From positions 406,120 to 470,119 of the forward strand of contig NMRA01000256.1 in the NCBI GenBank assembly GCA_002633005.1: 64,000 nt of DNA, in the 5' to 3' direction. Under the pieces are notes generated by a model. The model was not told where the DNA came from. It worked only from the letters and a program-made list of their open reading frames with translations, and did no database searches. Positions within the stretch are counted from its first letter, which is position 1, and each line of letters begins with the position of its first letter. Shown here one piece after another: positions 61,203-64,000 of the stretch. Both the position numbers and the translations under genes were made by a program. This stretch comes from Phoronis australis (taxonomy: Eukaryota > Phoronida > Phoronidae).

Positions 61203-61279
61203 GTCTCGCTGGTTCCCTGCGTGCTTAGCCCAGCCAGCACGGCTACTGCCCCACCTAGCGGCACGCAGGGAACCAGCGA
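61203..61279. repeat. Family D hairpin repeat
   Basis: tcgctggttccctgcgtgc on the left and gcacgcagggaaccagcga on the right are exact reverse complements, separated by about 38 bp containing agccagcacggctac. A partial copy is at 3874-3930. Confidence 0.75.
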
Positions 61280-62374
61280 CCGCATACAGTTTGCCCATTT
61301 TCGACAAACTAAAGGTGGCATTGAATAGTTGGACTGCGGCCGCGGCCAATTTGCACTGCCAAAATATTGAAATTTTGGGGTAGGTCAAGTTTGGGGGCAT
61401 TTTGTACATGGGCATTGCACGTAGGCTCAGTGAATGTGGTTTGTTTGTATTTGTGAACATGCTGTGAATAAAAAAGGCCACTTTCTTGGCTGTAGCTGCA
61501 CTCTTCTTAAAGATGGCGGCCCCCTGCTGCAATTGTGCATTGTTAGGTAGCGACCGAGAAATTGGCTGTGGTTTTAGCTAGCCCTCAAACAAGCATGAAT
61601 TGCCAAAAAACTAGTTGGTTGACAGTACTTGGACCACATTTTCGGAATCGGTAGGAAATTTGCTTTCAGAATCTAATGTTGGCTTTAGTCGTGCATCGGC
61701 AGGGAACTGGTGTTTTTTGGGTGAAAAGTGCCGATTTTGCATTTTTTGGACTTTTTTCTTAGTCTAGCTTGGTTTTCAGTGGGAATGAAATGGTCAAAAA
61801 TACAAGAAAGAATAAAGTTTCTGTGCTCATCTGCTGGGCTTTTTATGTGAAATAATTGAAAACATGCCATTCTTTGCATCCTCATGTTTTTGACAGAGTG
61901 AAGAAAAGGTGACAAATCAAGTGACGTGTGTTTTGCTGGGCAAAACCCAGTGAGAACTGTTCTGTGCCTCCAAAGGCCAAATAGCCGAGCGCCCTCTGTT
62001 GAGGCAGCCGTCTAATAAATATTAGCTGTCTCCTTAAGCGACGACAGAAGGCAGGATCGCCAGAACTCGCGAAACTGTCAGGGGGCTTAGCTCCCACCAA
62101 GTACTCGACATCATCAAGTACCTCACTCGTCCATGGTTTCATCGTTAACTCGCCGTATTACAAAACTACAATTAAAAGGGTTCCACACAAAACCATCAGC
62201 CCAAATTTGTTCCAAAGGTGGCGTAGCGTACAAGTTTGGTCAAATATGATTACGTACTAGGTTTATTATTACTTCGACAGGACTGACTTAATTCATAAAC
62301 CCAAGTTCAGAACAAGTGTCGAACTTTTGTTTTAGACATCTTACCACTTATCGCTATCAAATTGATGTCAACTA
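61280..62374. other. Spacer, nothing recognised
   Basis: Minus-strand ORFs at 61065-61532 (155 codons) and 61882-62142 show no domains. The former begins in family-D/C-adjacent sequence and is probably chance. Confidence 0.4.
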
Positions 62375-62600
62375 GTTCCTTTCTCAGGTAAGAGGTGATT
62401 ACTGGGTTTACAAATAATTCGCAATTGTTTCTTGAAACCATACACATTCGCCACATAAAATGACACCGTCGCATCTCGTTAAGCCTTGTGTCCGTCAATA
62501 ACGACTTAGAACTGTCAGATTTTTCAAAGCCCTGAAATTACCTACACTTTGACTAATAAACAATTTGAGACCAATTTCGTAAGCCGATTAAGTGGACTAA
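62375..62600. repeat. Repeat family E, copy 2
   Basis: Diverged partner of 21190-21410 in the same orientation, sharing tgactgggtttgc-, agccctgaaa- and tttgagacc-type blocks in order. Confidence 0.5.
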
Positions 62601-64000
62601 ATTCCTTTTTCGTGACGCAAAGCGGGTTTATTGACGCTACAATAAATGTGTAAATTCAGTTCTTAGGTTTTGTATCGTCAAGATAAGTTTGCAAATGAAT
62701 ATTACATGCATTTTATATTCACACACACACGCACACGCACACATATGTATACATGTATATACTTTGTCGTCTTGTTAGAAACGTTGACTTGTAAGAGGTT
62801 AATTTGATAACAAAACATGTTATGACAGACGTTTTCACAGTACCCCTGCAACTGAAACTGCAATGACGGCAGAGGCTATGAAAAAACTTTGCCTTTCCTT
62901 TGATAGTATAAAATAACCGATAGGAAATAAATGAAATATTTCCTACACATATTAATTTCGAGTGCCGTCTAAAGGTTGGGAAGGTACACAAGCAAGAGAT
63001 AAGAATCGACAACGGGGATACACGCGCGATAGGAAGCTAGCGGACACAATATTTTTCCAATGATGTTTCATTTTGTCATGTTGATGGTTTTGGGACAAAA
63101 ATTGATAAAAACTGTTGATATGTAGTCTTTTCCTTGTGTATTTTTGTGCTTAAATAATTTTTAAAAGCTCTTAGAACAACACGAAAAGCACATAGAGACA
63201 AACCGTTTTATTGGATGTGCAAGTACATGTACAAAGCAAACGTGCAATTGCCGACCACAAACATATAAGTATATATCTTAGATAACAGAACAAAGATTTT
63301 CTAGTTAAAAAGGCATCTCTCTGACAATTCTTCTAAATAAATTAAAATTAGGACTGCTGCTTTATAAACTGCTGCGCTAACAATCAAGGTGAGGAGCGTT
63401 CCGGACGCATTCCGCAGACGCAAGACATTTGCCAGTAAAGCTAGCGTGATCACCTGCTCCCCTTGCAAAGCATGACGTTATTATCTAGCGAAGACTTGCG
63501 CGACCTGGCTTTTCTCGCCAGAAACTTGCTCTACGGAGCGCAGCTCGTTATCAACTGCACAAAATTACAACTTTTTGTGCCAGAACCTTTGGACGTATTT
63601 GTACCCTTAAAGAGTTCTTCACTTACTCTATTTAGACTACGCGCTCGGCCATTTCCGAAATAATGTGTTTTTTTCAAAGAAAATTTATTACTCAAGCGTT
63701 TTACATAAAGGCGTATGCGCCCAAGCTTTTTTTTTGGCACAGGCGGCTATGGTCAATTGTTGATACCTTTCATTAAACACACTGAAGTTAGTGTTTAATT
63801 GAAAACATCAATGTCCACCATTATGTAACAGATGGGTTGTCAAGTTTCGGTAACGAAATATACTAGAAATTTTAACTTCCGCAACTTATTCACGTGTTTC
63901 ACAAATATAGGAGAGCGCTTAGTTCCCAATACACGTCATCCCAGGTACACGCACACACACAGGCTCACGCACACATATGGTTCCTGAATAATACCGACTT
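62601..64000. other. Right-end spacer with CA microsatellites
   Basis: A (CA)n tract lies at 62720-62743 and another near 63950-63975. The ORFs here (62719-63012 minus, 63463-63663 plus) have no recognisable features. Confidence 0.5.

Noticed and set aside
61065-61532. 155-codon minus-strand ORF
   Set aside because: It overlaps the family-D hairpin and shows no protein features; length alone is not enough.

Overview
The window looks like nuclear DNA of a multicellular animal, most likely a marine invertebrate; a deuterostome such as a lancelet or acorn worm is a guess. The reasons are an intron-containing gene with GT-AG splice sites, low coding density, AT-rich spacers, CA/TA microsatellites, LINE remnants and many short inverted-repeat transposons. 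There are no operons, ribosome-binding sites, CRISPR arrays or viral genes. Three single N bases (4564, 29842, 57466) mark assembly joins.

Only one host gene is well supported: an ENPP4/5-type ectonucleotide pyrophosphatase/phosphodiesterase on the minus strand (56591 down to 50841). It has four coding exons, all junctions in phase 1, and reads as a 493-residue type I membrane protein with every metal-binding motif present. Its 5' part (start of exon 1 plus upstream sequence) is repeated next door at 57467-58635, joined by an N. This is probably two haplotypes placed in tandem rather than a true duplication. Downstream of the gene lie two minisatellites (46891-47062, 47591-47765) and a 145-bp-period array (48980-49983) with eight copies of a motif very close to the CTCF core site.

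The most interesting element is a complete-ended DNA transposon at 31533-33225, flanked by TTAA, with 157-bp terminal inverted repeats. On the plus strand it has an intact 335-codon ORF beginning with a THAP zinc finger. On the minus strand, entering from the other end, is the start of a second ORF with a cysteine motif like the P2X7 C-terminal ballast domain. The two reading frames run into each other, which is best explained by an internal deletion of a larger Kolobok-type element.

The rest is largely repeat debris. 0.25-3.2 kb: a 1.44-kb TTAA-flanked element split another repeat in two. 8.5-12.2 kb: microsatellites, a LINE 3' end and inverted-repeat elements. 14.75-14.97 kb: a perfect 98-bp-arm palindrome. 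17.4-30 kb: scattered repeats and unidentified spacer. 34.4-37.7 kb: MITE fragments and two LINE zinc-knuckle remnants. 38.9-42.4 kb: a decayed LINE (endonuclease, reverse transcriptase, C-terminal region) interrupted by a long-TIR element. 58.9-60.1 kb: relatives of the repeats at 40.7-43 kb, nested again. 60.7-64 kb: short MITEs and spacer.

Homology statements come from reading motifs by eye; no database search was possible. Most long ORFs not listed here appear to be chance.
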